From assembly GCF_040546585.1 (NCBI RefSeq), contig NZ_JBEPOC010000001.1, positions 3,410,001 to 3,474,000 on the forward strand: a DNA stretch of 64,000 bases, in the 5' to 3' direction. This document shows, in pieces, positions 33,211-41,800 of this stretch. A program made the translations under genes and the position numbers. This stretch comes from Marmoricola sp. OAE513. Its GTDB lineage: Bacteria > Actinomycetota > Actinomycetes > Propionibacteriales > Nocardioidaceae. Each line of letters starts with the position of its first letter. Position 1 is the stretch's first letter. Below the pieces are notes generated by a model. The model saw only the letters and a list, made by a program, of their open reading frames with translations. It did no database searches and was not told the DNA's origin.

Positions 33211-34118
33211 GAGCCGCTGGCATCCTGCTCGGGTACGCCGCCGACCGCATGTTCGGCGATCCGCAGCGGTGGCACCCGGTGGCCGGCTTCGGGAGCGCGG
33301 CGCTCGCCCTGGAGCGCCGCCTGTACGCCGACTCCCGCGCGCGGGGTGCCGCCTACACCGGCGTGCTGGTCGGTGGGGCCGTGCTGGTCGGGGTGGCTGC
33401 CGAACGCGGTTCGCGCCCTTCGTGGGCGCACACGCTCGTCACCGCTGCTGCGACCTGGGCCGTGCTCGGCGGACGTTCGCTGGAGCGGGAGGCGAGCGCG
33501 GTGCACGGACTTCTGGAGGCCGGTGACCTGCCGGGCGCGCGGGTCCGGCTCACCCACCTGGTCGGGCGCGACACCGAGCACCTGGACCCCTCCGAGGTCT
33601 CCCGCGCGGTGATCGAGTCGATCGCGGAAAACACCTCGGACGCCGTGGTGGCGCCGCTGGTCTGGGGAGCCGTCGCCGGCGTACCCGGTCTCCTCGGGTA
33701 CCGCGCCGCGAACACGTTGGACGCGATGGTCGGGCACCACAACGCCCGCTACGAGAATTTCGGCTGGGCCTCGGCCCGGCTGGACGACCTGCTCAACCTG
33801 CCGGGCTCGCGGACGTCGGGATTGCTGGCCCTGGCTGCGGATCCAGGGCGCGCCGGGGTGGCCTGGGGCGCCTGGCGTCGCGACGCCGCAGCTCACCCGA
33901 GCCCGAACGCCGGAGTCGTCGAGGCCGCGTTCGCCGGGTCGCTCGGGATCAGGCTCGGCGGGACCAACCAGTACTACGGCTCGCGCGTCGAGGAACGTGC
34001 CGTGATGGGGGGCGGACGGTCACCGGAGCCCGGTGACGTCGTTCGGGCGAACTGGCTGGCTCGTCGGGTCGGAGCGGGTGCGGCCCTGGTCGCGGCGGTG
34101 CTCGGAGCGCGACGGTGA
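33207..34118 (+). CDS. cobD: Adenosylcobinamide-phosphate synthase (CbiB/CobD)
   Basis: 303 aa from a GTG overlapping the cobS stop by 4 nt. Family motifs: GYAADRMFGDPQRWHPVAGFG at the N-terminus, VIESIAENTSDAVVAPLVW, YRAANTLDAMVGHHNARYE, and HPSPNAGVVEAAFAGSLGI. A membrane enzyme that attaches the aminopropanol-phosphate arm to adenosylcobyric acid. Length and motifs are typical. The next gene starts within its stop codon. Confidence 0.94.
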   Translation: MRAAGILLGYAADRMFGDPQRWHPVAGFGSAALALERRLYADSRARGAAYTGVLVGGAVLVGVAAERGSRPSWAHTLVTAAATWAVLGGRSLEREASAVHGLLEAGDLPGARVRLTHLVGRDTEHLDPSEVSRAVIESIAENTSDAVVAPLVWGAVAGVPGLLGYRAANTLDAMVGHHNARYENFGWASARLDDLLNLPGSRTSGLLALAADPGRAGVAWGAWRRDAAAHPSPNAGVVEAAFAGSLGIRLGGTNQYYGSRVEERAVMGGGRSPEPGDVVRANWLARRVGAGAALVAAVLGARR

Positions 34119-34798
34119 GGGCGCTGGTACTCGTCGGCATGTCGGTCAGCGACGTCGACCGACGCGACCTGCTCGCGGCCGCCGCCCAGGAGCGCGGTGG
34201 CACGCTGGCGTTCCTGCAGCTCGGCGACCCGTCGCTGTCGGCGGAGCTGACCCGGCTCGCCGATGCCGGTGCCACCGCGATCACCCTCGTCGGCGTGCAC
34301 ACCGGGATCCTCGCGCCCGCCCACTCGTGGTTGCGACGGATCGCGGCCTACTGGTGGCGCGAGCGCGCCGGCGTACGCCCGACCGTTCTCGTCGCGACCC
34401 GGTTGACCACGACCCTCGGCGGGATCGACGAGGTCCTCACCGCGACCAAGCCGATATCCGGGGACGAACCGGGACTCACCTCGAGCGCCTGGGAGGACGT
34501 CACCGGGCACCGTCACCAGGTGATGGTCTGCCGGGGCCCGCGGTGCACCGCGAAGGGGTCCGACGAGACCGTCCGGGCGATGGTGCTCGCACTCATGGAG
34601 CACAACTTGGGCGACGACGACGTCCTGCTCGTGCACACCGGCTGCCAGTTCCCGTGCAACCAGGCTCCCGTCGTCAGCGTCCAGCCGGACGACGTCTGGT
34701 ACGGGTCGGTCGACCCCGCAACGGCGACCGCGATCGTGGCCGAGCACCTCGCCGGCGGACACGTGCTGGAGAGCAACCGACTGACCCGTGAGACGTGA
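34115..34798 (+). CDS. CbiX-like domain plus [2Fe-2S] ferredoxin-like domain protein
   Basis: 227 aa, GTGA overlap with cobD. Residues 1-about 125 recall the CbiX/sirohydrochlorin chelatase fold (GVHTGILAPAHSWLRRIA contains a possible metal-binding histidine pair). Residues from about 135 are a thioredoxin-like [2Fe-2S] domain with Cys139-x4-Cys144 and Cys177-x3-Cys181 (CRGPRC, CQFPC). Proteins of this make-up occur beside cobalamin genes in actinobacteria. A role in cobalt handling or electron supply is inferred from context only. It is the last gene of the riboswitch-2 unit and is followed by riboswitch 3. Confidence 0.75.
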   Translation: MRALVLVGMSVSDVDRRDLLAAAAQERGGTLAFLQLGDPSLSAELTRLADAGATAITLVGVHTGILAPAHSWLRRIAAYWWRERAGVRPTVLVATRLTTTLGGIDEVLTATKPISGDEPGLTSSAWEDVTGHRHQVMVCRGPRCTAKGSDETVRAMVLALMEHNLGDDDVLLVHTGCQFPCNQAPVVSVQPDDVWYGSVDPATATAIVAEHLAGGHVLESNRLTRET

Positions 34799-34834
34799 GT
34801 CTCGGAGTGCCCCGCGGCCCGCGAAAACCGCTAG

Positions 34835-34990
34835 AGTTCGGACCGAAGCATGCATGAGGAAGCCGGTGGGATTCCGGCGCAGTCGCGCTACTGTGACACC
34901 TCTTCCGAGGAGACCCGGTCGGGGTGGAGCCAGACCCTCATGCCTGTCACCACCCATTGACCGGGGGCGCACGCACCCCCGAAGGAGGAC
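34835..34990 (+). promoter_or_regulatory. Cobalamin riboswitch 3 (upstream of cbtB-cbtA)
   Basis: Highly conserved core: GAAGCCGGTGGGATTCCGGC (34860-34879), then GCAGTCGCGCTACTGTGACA (34879-34898), then AGACCCGGTC and the closing GGAGCCAGACC (34928-34935 region). The expression platform has a GGGGG/CCCCC hairpin right before GAAGGAGG, the ribosome-binding site of cbtB. This suggests that the ribosome-binding site is hidden when B12 is bound. Confidence 0.93.
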
Positions 34991-34992
34991 AC

Positions 34993-35211
34993 ATGTCGCA
35001 GTCTGCTGCGGCACCGGTTTCCGGTGCAGTCGAACTTCCCACCATCCCGCTCCGTGAGCTCGCCCCGTGGGCGCTCTTCTTCGGACTTCTCGCGGTGCTG
35101 GTGCTCTTCTTCGTGAGCGCCGACCAGGGCGCCATCTCGATCCCGTCGGGTACGGCGATCCACGAGTGGGTCCACGACGGACGTCACCTCCTCGGCTACC
35201 CCTGCCACTGA
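34993..35211 (+). CDS. cbtB: Cobalt transporter subunit CbtB
   Basis: 72 aa from the ATG at 34993, with GGAGG 6 nt upstream. One transmembrane helix (PWALFFGLLAVLVLFFVSAD) is followed by a C-terminal histidine-rich metal-binding tail (HEWVHDGRHLLGYPCH), the CbtB hallmark. It works with CbtA (35506-36291) in B12-regulated cobalt uptake. The gap to cbtA is 294 nt and filled with 48-bp repeats, longer than usual for this pair. Confidence 0.92.
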   Translation: MSQSAAAPVSGAVELPTIPLRELAPWALFFGLLAVLVLFFVSADQGAISIPSGTAIHEWVHDGRHLLGYPCH

Positions 35212-35261
35212 GACGTCCCGCTGACCGACCCGGTCACTGAACCAGGTCAGTCGTCGGCCGC

Positions 35262-35405
35262 CCCGGTCGTCGAGCCTGTCGAGACGGGCTGATCCGGGCG
35301 CAGTCCGCCCCCGGTCGTCGAGCCTGTCGAGACGGGGTGACCCGGGCGCAGTCCGCCCCCGGTCGTCGAGCCTGTCGAGACGGGGTGACCCGGGCGCAGT
35401 CCGCT
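35262..35405 (+). repeat. Three 48-bp tandem repeats of the GTCGTCGAG family between cbtB and cbtA
   Basis: The unit CCCGGTCGTCGAGCCTGTCG...GACCCGGGCGCAGTCCGCC repeats with a period of exactly 48 bp (landmarks at 35265, 35313 and 35361). Each unit holds a short palindrome around CGTCGAGCCTGTCGAGACG. The rest of the 294-bp gap (35212-35505) shows no gene. Confidence 0.9.
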
Positions 35406-35505
35406 GCATCGCAGGCTTGCTCGATGACCGACCCCACTCGCTGACCCCTACCCGGGTTCACGCCTCCCCGCGCGCTCCCGCGCGCCCTCCTGAACGGATG
35501 TACCC

Positions 35506-36291
35506 ATGAACGCACGCGCATTCCTCGTCCGAGGACTGCTGGCCGGCCTGCTCGCCGGGCTCGCCACCTTCTTCGTCGCCTACCAGGTCGGCGAACCGCA
35601 CGTCGAGAGGGCGATCGCCCTCGAGGAGGCGGGTGCTGCCGAAGCTCCGGCAGCCGACGGTCACACGCACTCCCACGGCGACGAGGGCGAGGAGGAGGGA
35701 ACGACCGTCTCCCGCCACAACCAGCGCACCTGGGGCCTGCTGACCGGGTCGCTGACCGTGGGCATCGCCCTCGGTGGCGTGGTCGCCCTGATCGCCGCCG
35801 GTGTCGCCGGTCGGCTCGGGCGGCTGACCCTCGGCCAATCCACGGCGGTGGTCGCTGCCATCGGCTTCGTCGCCTTCGCGCTGGTGCCGTTCCTCAAGTA
35901 CCCGGCGACCCCACCGGCCGTCGGCAACGGTGAGACGATCGGGCACCGCACGGACGTGTACTTCGGCTTCCTGGTGGTGTCGCTCGTCGCTGCCGTCGCT
36001 GCCACGGTCCTGACCGTCCGGGTCGCGCCCCAGCTCGGCACGTACGGCGCGGTCGTCGCCGGTGTCGTCGGCTACCTCGTAGTGGTTGTGGTCGCCGGCC
36101 AGCTGTTCGCGACGGTCAACGAGATCGGTGACTTCCCGGCCGACGAGCTCTGGTACTTCCGGCGCGCTTCGCTGCTCACGCTGGTCACGATGTGGTCGGT
36201 GATCGGCGTGGTGCTGACGGGCCTGCTGCTCCGGCTGCAGAGCCAGACCCGGGCCGTCGTCGAGCGCCGCGAGCTCGCCGCCTCCCTGTAG
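35506..36291 (+). CDS. cbtA: Cobalt transporter subunit CbtA
   Basis: 261 aa. The start helix FLVRGLLAGLLAGLATFFVAY and EPHVERAIALEE are typical for CbtA. A His/Asp/Glu-rich loop (DGHTHSHGDEGEEEG, residues 51-65) probably binds metal, followed by about five more membrane helices. CbtA occurs with CbtB under cobalamin riboswitches and is a predicted cobalt permease. It may share the riboswitch-3 transcript across the repeat-filled gap. A perfect terminator follows. Confidence 0.92.
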   Translation: MNARAFLVRGLLAGLLAGLATFFVAYQVGEPHVERAIALEEAGAAEAPAADGHTHSHGDEGEEEGTTVSRHNQRTWGLLTGSLTVGIALGGVVALIAAGVAGRLGRLTLGQSTAVVAAIGFVAFALVPFLKYPATPPAVGNGETIGHRTDVYFGFLVVSLVAAVAATVLTVRVAPQLGTYGAVVAGVVGYLVVVVVAGQLFATVNEIGDFPADELWYFRRASLLTLVTMWSVIGVVLTGLLLRLQSQTRAVVERRELAASL

Positions 36292-36294
36292 CAA

Positions 36295-36340
36295 GTCGTG
36301 TGCCTGAGGACGCGCGATAGCGCGTCCTCAGGCACACGAC
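36295..36340. terminator. Perfect 21-bp bidirectional terminator hairpin
   Basis: A 21-nt arm (36295-36315, starting GTCGTGTGCCTGAGGACGCG) pairs exactly with 36320-36340 around a GATA loop. It sits 4 nt after cbtA and 3 nt before the end of convergent cobU, so it can serve both operons. Confidence 0.9.
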
Positions 36341-36343
36341 CAC

Positions 36344-36862
36344 TCAGAGCTTGAGCACCCGGCCGGCCACGACCAGGTGTACCTCGTCGCACGCCGCGCC
36401 GAGGACCTGGTTGACCGTCCCGAGCAGGTCCCGGAACAGCCGCCCGGACCGGTGCTCGGGTACGACGCCCAGGCCGACCTCGTTGGTCACCAGCACCACG
36501 TCGTCGCGCGCCTCCAGCACCGGGACGACGTCGCCGAGCAGCGCCAGCACGATCGCCGTGACGTCGTCGCTCGGCGCGTCCCAGAGCTCGCGCTCGTCGA
36601 GGACCGCGGTCAACCACGTCCCCAGGCAGTCCACGATCACCGGGCCGTCGACGGCGAGGGCGGCGGCCAGGTCGCGGGACTCCAGGGTAGTCCACGACGC
36701 AGGCCGGGCCGCCTGGTGTGCGGCGATGCGCGCGGCCCAGTCCGGGTCGCTGTCCTCGGCCGGTGTCGGCCCGGGAGCGACGTAGGTGACCGCGCCGGAC
36801 AGCAGCGACTCGGCGTGCCGGGACTTGCCCGACCGCACCCCGCCCGTGACCAGGACTCTCAT
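36344..36862 (-). CDS. cobU: Adenosylcobinamide kinase / adenosylcobinamide-phosphate guanylyltransferase
   Basis: 172 aa from the ATG at 36862, overlapping the stop of cobK. P-loop VTGGVRSGKSRHAESLL (residues 5-21), VTYVAPGPTPAEDSDPDWAA, VIVDCLGTWLTAVL and VLVTNEVGLGVVPEHRSGRLFRD. All are typical of CobU/CobP. It phosphorylates adenosylcobinamide and transfers GMP from GTP. It is the last gene of the minus-strand riboswitch-4 operon. Confidence 0.95.
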   Translation of the reverse strand: MRVLVTGGVRSGKSRHAESLLSGAVTYVAPGPTPAEDSDPDWAARIAAHQAARPASWTTLESRDLAAALAVDGPVIVDCLGTWLTAVLDERELWDAPSDDVTAIVLALLGDVVPVLEARDDVVLVTNEVGLGVVPEHRSGRLFRDLLGTVNQVLGAACDEVHLVVAGRVLKL

Positions 36863-37572
36863 CGTTGCTCCTCGATCCAGGCGACGACCTCGTCGACGGT
36901 GGTGACCGTGCGGACGCCGGCCGGTGCCGGCGGGCGGCGTACGACGACGACCCGGGCGCCGACCGCTGCCGCGGCATCGAGCTTCGGCCGGGTGAACCCA
37001 CCCCCGGAGTCCTTGGTGACGAGTACGTCGGTGCCGTGCCGCCGCATCAGCGCGAGCTCGCCGTCGACGGTGTACGGGCCGCGGTCGCGGAGCAGCTCCC
37101 AGGTCTCGGGCAGGTCCTGGTCGGGCTCGTCGACCACCCGGGCCAGGACAGCGTGGTCGCGGAGGTCGGGGACGAACTCCGCCAGCGCCTGGCGACCGAT
37201 CGTGAGCAACGGGCGCTCGGAGGACGCCGCCGTCCGGGCCGCCTCGGCGTGGGTGTCGACGTACTCCCAGGCGGCCTCCGGCTCCCAACCCGGACGCTGC
37301 AGCCGGAGTAGGACCTCGGGGCACGCGGCCGCCGCGTTCGCGCTGATCCCGGCGGCGAACGGGTGGGTCGCGTCGACGACGAGGTCGAACTCGCGTGCCG
37401 CGGCCCGCAGACCCTCGACGCCGCCGAACCCGCCGGTGCGGACCTCGCCCACGGGCAGTTGCGGTCGCGCGACCCGGCCGGCCAGCGAGCTGGTCACCGA
37501 CACCCCGGTGTCGACGAGCCGGACCGCGAGGTCGCGGGCCTCGCCGGTACCCCCGAGCAGCAGCACCCTCAT
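36859..37572 (-). CDS. cobK: Precorrin-6A reductase
   Basis: 237 aa. N-terminal nucleotide-binding segment VLLLGGTGEARDLAVRLV, VRTGGFGGVEGLRAAARE, DLVVDATHPFAAGISANA and VLVTKDSGGGFTRPKLDAA match CobK/CbiJ. It reduces precorrin-6A to dihydro-precorrin-6B with NADPH. It overlaps the neighbouring genes by 4 nt on both sides. Confidence 0.94.
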   Translation of the reverse strand: MRVLLLGGTGEARDLAVRLVDTGVSVTSSLAGRVARPQLPVGEVRTGGFGGVEGLRAAAREFDLVVDATHPFAAGISANAAAACPEVLLRLQRPGWEPEAAWEYVDTHAEAARTAASSERPLLTIGRQALAEFVPDLRDHAVLARVVDEPDQDLPETWELLRDRGPYTVDGELALMRRHGTDVLVTKDSGGGFTRPKLDAAAAVGARVVVVRRPPAPAGVRTVTTVDEVVAWIEEQR

Positions 37573-38105
37573 GCGGGCTCACCCAGCGGGACCGAGCCGA
37601 GCACCCGGCAGCCGTCGTTCTCCCACCACTGCACGTCGAGACGGTCGACCGTCACCGTCAGGGGGAGCAGGTGAGCGACCCGGGCCAGCACCGACTCCGG
37701 CGTGACGTCCGCGCCGCGCTGGTCGAGGGTGAGGTGCGGGACGGGATCCTTGAACTTCCCGCCGTACGGCGGGTGGTCCGGGAACGCCGCGGCGACCCAG
37801 GCGGTCAGCGACCGCAACGACGTGTCCGGCTCCGGGAGCAGCGACAGCAGTCCGTCCGGGAACTCGCCGATCTCGGCGAGCTCGACCTCGAACGCCGGCG
37901 TCGCCCGCGCGATCGCGGCGAGCCGGGCCATGTCCGCCATCGACGGCTTCGCGACCCACGGACCGAGCACGGTCAGGTGCGCGTGCACGAACCTCGGGTC
38001 GGTCGAGACGAAGGACGGGTCGTAGAAGGCGGTGCGCTCGCGGACGACCTCGTCGAGCTCGGGCACCGGGACGACGATCACCGAGTGCCCGGCAGCACGC
38101 GTCAC
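37569..38105 (-). CDS. 2H phosphoesterase (2'-5' RNA ligase family) embedded in the cob operon
   Basis: 178 aa from a GTG at 38105 overlapping the cobF stop by 4 nt; a longer open frame exists but has non-coding character. Two HxT motifs mark the 2H superfamily: HAHLTVLGPW (His43, Thr45) and VPHLTLDQRG (His124, Thr126). Family members act on cyclic or 2'-5' phosphodiesters of RNA or nucleotides. It overlaps cobF and cobK by 4 nt each, so it is made with the B12 enzymes. No role in cobalamin synthesis is known to me; repair or salvage of nucleotide-loop intermediates is speculation. Confidence 0.82.
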   Translation of the reverse strand: MTRAAGHSVIVVPVPELDEVVRERTAFYDPSFVSTDPRFVHAHLTVLGPWVAKPSMADMARLAAIARATPAFEVELAEIGEFPDGLLSLLPEPDTSLRSLTAWVAAAFPDHPPYGGKFKDPVPHLTLDQRGADVTPESVLARVAHLLPLTVTVDRLDVQWWENDGCRVLGSVPLGEPA

Positions 38106-38821
38106 GGGGCGGCTCTCAGGAGGTACACGTCCATCACCCAACCAGCCGCGGCCTTCGCGCGCACCCGCGCCGCCTCGATCTCGGGGAGCACCTCGCGCAC
38201 CGTCCCGGCGACGAGCGCCTCGGACGGCGTTCCCAGGTTCGCGCCCCACCAGATCGACCAGTCCTCGAGCCCGGCCAGGTCCAGCGCTCCGGTCAGCATC
38301 ACCGCGATGTTCCGCTGACCGGTGGCCACGGCCTCGGGCAGGCGTCGCGCGGTCGTCACGTGGACGGGCTGCCCGACCGGGTGCAGGACGATCCGGTGCC
38401 GGGCAGCGAGCAGCTGCGGGGCGCTGATCCCGGCAATGACGTCGTAGGTGAGCGGCAGCCGGTCGGCGAGCTGCTCGACGATCCGGATCGTCGAGTCGTA
38501 GAGCGACGGGTCTCCCCAGACCAGGAACGCTGCCGTGCCACCGCGGGACCCCAGGACCTCGGCGTACGCCGCCACCCGCGCCGCGTGCCAGTCCGCGACG
38601 GCGCCGGGATAGTCGGCCGGGTCTGCGCGGTCGCGCTCCGGGTCGGCGACCGCGACGACCTCGAGCCCGTACGCCGCTGCGACCTCGCGGCGTGCGGCGA
38701 GCAGCCCGTCGTCGTCGCCCTTGGACGCCGCGACCACGTAGTCCGCGGACCGCAGCGCGGCGGCCGCCTCGGGGGTGACGTGCTGCGGCCCCATCCCGAT
38801 GCCGACGATCCGGACCTTCAT
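38102..38821 (-). CDS. cobF: Precorrin-6A synthase (deacetylating)
   Basis: 239 aa from the ATG at 38821 (MKVRIVGIGMGPQHVTPEAA); the frame is open 12 codons further but the ATG lies 8 nt after cobN. Class III methyltransferase signatures: DYVVAASKGDDDG, AAFLVWGDPSLYDSTIRIVE and DVIAGISAPQLLAARHRIVL, with C-terminal WSIWWGANLGTPSEALVAGT. It methylates C-1 of precorrin-5 with loss of acetate, the step specific to the aerobic pathway. Confidence 0.94.
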   Translation of the reverse strand: MKVRIVGIGMGPQHVTPEAAAALRSADYVVAASKGDDDGLLAARREVAAAYGLEVVAVADPERDRADPADYPGAVADWHAARVAAYAEVLGSRGGTAAFLVWGDPSLYDSTIRIVEQLADRLPLTYDVIAGISAPQLLAARHRIVLHPVGQPVHVTTARRLPEAVATGQRNIAVMLTGALDLAGLEDWSIWWGANLGTPSEALVAGTVREVLPEIEAARVRAKAAAGWVMDVYLLRAAP

Positions 38822-38828
38822 CGGCCGA

Positions 38829-41800
38829 TCACCCCGAGATGCCGTCCTCGAGGTCACCCTCGACCTCCAGGTACACCTGCTGCAGCGCGCTCATCACGAC
38901 TGCGTCCGGCTCGGCCCACAGACCACGCTCGGCCGCCTCGTGCAGCCGCTCGACGATGCCGCGCAGCGCCCACGGGTTCGAGGTCCGCAGGAACTGCTGG
39001 TTGGTCTCGTCGAGCACGTAGTCCTTCGCGAGCTGCTCGTACATCCAGTCGTGCACGACGCCGGCGGTCGCGTCGAAGCCGAACAGGTAGTCGACCGTGG
39101 CGGCGAGCTCGAACGCTCCCTTGTACCCGTGTCGCTGCATCGCGGCGATCCAGCGGGGGTTCACCACCCGGGCCCGGAAGACCCGGTTCGTCTCCTCCTG
39201 CAGCGTCCGGGTGCGAACGGCGTCGGGCGAGGTGGAGTCGCCGACGTACGCCTTGGGGTCCGAGCCGGTGAGCGCACGGATCGTGGCGACCATGCCGCCG
39301 TGGTACTGGAAGTAGTCGTCGCTGTCGGCGATGTCGTGCTCGCGGGTGTCGATGTTCTTCGCGGCCACCTTGATGCGCCGGTAGTTGGCGCGCATGTCTT
39401 CGCTGGCCGGCGCGCCGTCGAGGCCTCGGCCGTAGGCGAACCCGCCCCAGGCCGTGTAGACCTCGGCGAGGTCGGCGTCGTCGCGCCACGACCCGGACTC
39501 GACCGCCTGCAGGATCCCGGCGCCGTACGAACCCGGCTTGGAGCCGAAGATCCGGATGGTCGCACGACGGACGTCACCGTGCTCGGCGAGGTCGGCCTGC
39601 GCGTGCGCCCGGACGAAGTTCTGCTCGGCCGGTTCGTCGAGCTCCGCGACCATCTGGACGGCGTCGTCGAGCATGGTCACCACGTGCGGGAACGCGTCCC
39701 GGAAGAAGCCGGAGATGCGGACCGTCACGTCGATGCGGGGGCGACCGAGCTCCGCCAGCGGGACGACGGTGAGCTCGCGGACGCGCTTGGAGGCCTCGTC
39801 CCACTCCGGTCGTACGCCGAGCAGCGCGAGCACCTCGGCGACGTCGTCACCCGAGGTCCGCATGGCCGAGGTGCCCCAGACCGACAGGCCGACCGACGCG
39901 GGGTAGCTGCCCTCCTCCTCGAGGTACTTGCCGAGCAGCGAGTCGGCCATCGCCTGACCGGTCTCCCAGGCGAGCCGCGACGGGACCGCACGCGGGTCGA
40001 CGGTGTAGAAGTTCCGTCCGGTCGGCAGCACGTTGACCAGACCGCGCAGGGGGGATCCGGACGGGCCGGAGGGGACGAACCCGCCGTCCAGCGCGTGCAG
40101 CGTGTGGTCGAGCTCGTCGGTCGTGCGGGCCAGCCGCGGGACCACCTCGGTGGCGGCGAACCGCAGCACCTGGCGGACGGCGGCGTCCTCGTGCACCTCG
40201 TCGGCGCGGGCCGGGTCCCAGCCGGCCTTCTCCATCGACTCGACCAGGTCGCGGGCGATCGCCTCCACCCGGTCGACCTCGGGGGTCGCTGCGTCCGAGA
40301 CCAGCCCGAGCGCCGCGCGCAGCCCCGGCACCGCCTGTGCCTGACCGCCCCACACCTGGGCCGCTCGCAGGATCGCGAGCACCAGGTTGACCCGCGCCTC
40401 ACCCTCGGGAGCCTGTCCGAGCACGTGCAGGCCGTCACGGATCTGGACGTCCTTGATCTCGCACAACCAGCCGTCGACGTGCAGCAGGAAGTCGTCGAAC
40501 GACTCCTCGTCGGGCTGCTCCTCGAGACCGAGGTCGCGGTGCATCTCGGCCGCGTGCATCAGCTGCCAGATCTCGCCCCGGATGGCCTGGAGCTTGCCCG
40601 GGTCCATCGCGGAGATCTTGTCGTACTCCTCGAGCAGACCCTCCAGCCGCGCGATGTCGCCGTACGACTCGGCGCGCGCCATCGGCGGGACCAGGTGGTC
40701 GATGATCGTCGCGTGTGCGCGTCGCTTGGCCTGCGCGCCCTCGCCCGGGTCGTTGACGAGGAACGGGTAGATCAACGGCATGCTGCCGATTGCGGCGTCG
40801 GTGCCGCAGGAGGCCGACAGTGCTGCGTTCTTGCCCGGCAACCACTCCATCGAGCCGTGCTTGCCGAGGTGGACGACCGCGTGGGCACCGAAGCCGTGCT
40901 GGAGCCACCGGTACGCCGCCAGGTAGTGGTGGCTGATCGCCAGGTCGGGGTCGTGGTAGATCGCGACCGGGTTCTCGCCGAAGCCGCGGGGCGGCTGGAT
41001 CATCAGCACGACGTTGCCGGCCCGGAGCGTGGCCAGCACGATCTCGTCCGCGTCGTTGACGAAGAGCGACCCGGGGGACGGGCCCCATGCCTCCACCATG
41101 TCCGCGCGCAGGTCCTCGGTCAGGTCGGTGGTCCACGCGTCGTACTGGTCCTTCGTGACCCGGACGTGCGCATCGGTGAGCTGAGCGTTCGTCAGCCACT
41201 CCTCGTCCTGCCCGCCCGCGGCGATCAGCGCGTGGATCAGCGCGTCCCCGGCCGCGGTGTCGTCGTCCATCGCGAGGACGTCGAGGACCGTGTTGCCCTG
41301 GCCCAGGTCGTACCCCGCGTCCCGCAGCTTCCGTAGCAACCGGACCGTCGAGCCCGGCGTGTCCAGCCCGACCGCGTTGCCGATCCGGGCGTGCTTGGTC
41401 GGGTACGCGCTCAGCATCAGCGCCAGCCGCTTCTCGCTGTTCGGCACGTGCCGCAAGCGCGCGTAGTTCACCGCGAGGCCCGCGACCCGTGCGCACCGCT
41501 CGGGGTCGGCGACGTACGACGGCAAGCCCTGCTCGTCGAGCTCCTTGAACGAGAACGGCGCCGTGCTGATCCGGCCGTCGAACTCCGGGATCGCGATCTG
41601 GTTCGCGTAGTCCAGCGGCGTGACGCCGTCGTCGGACTCCTCCCACTCCTCGCGGCTGCTGGTCAGGCACAGGCCCTGGAGGACGGGGATGTCGAGCGCC
41701 GCGATGCGCTGCACGTCCCAGGTCTCGTCGTCCCCGCCGGCGCTGACCGCAGCCGGTGTACTGCCGCCGGCCGCGAGAACCGTGACGACCAGAGCATCGA

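Noticed and set aside
35262-35405. CRISPR array or attachment site
   Set aside because: The 48-bp units are continuous tandem copies of a dispersed repeat, with no spacers and no integrase gene nearby.
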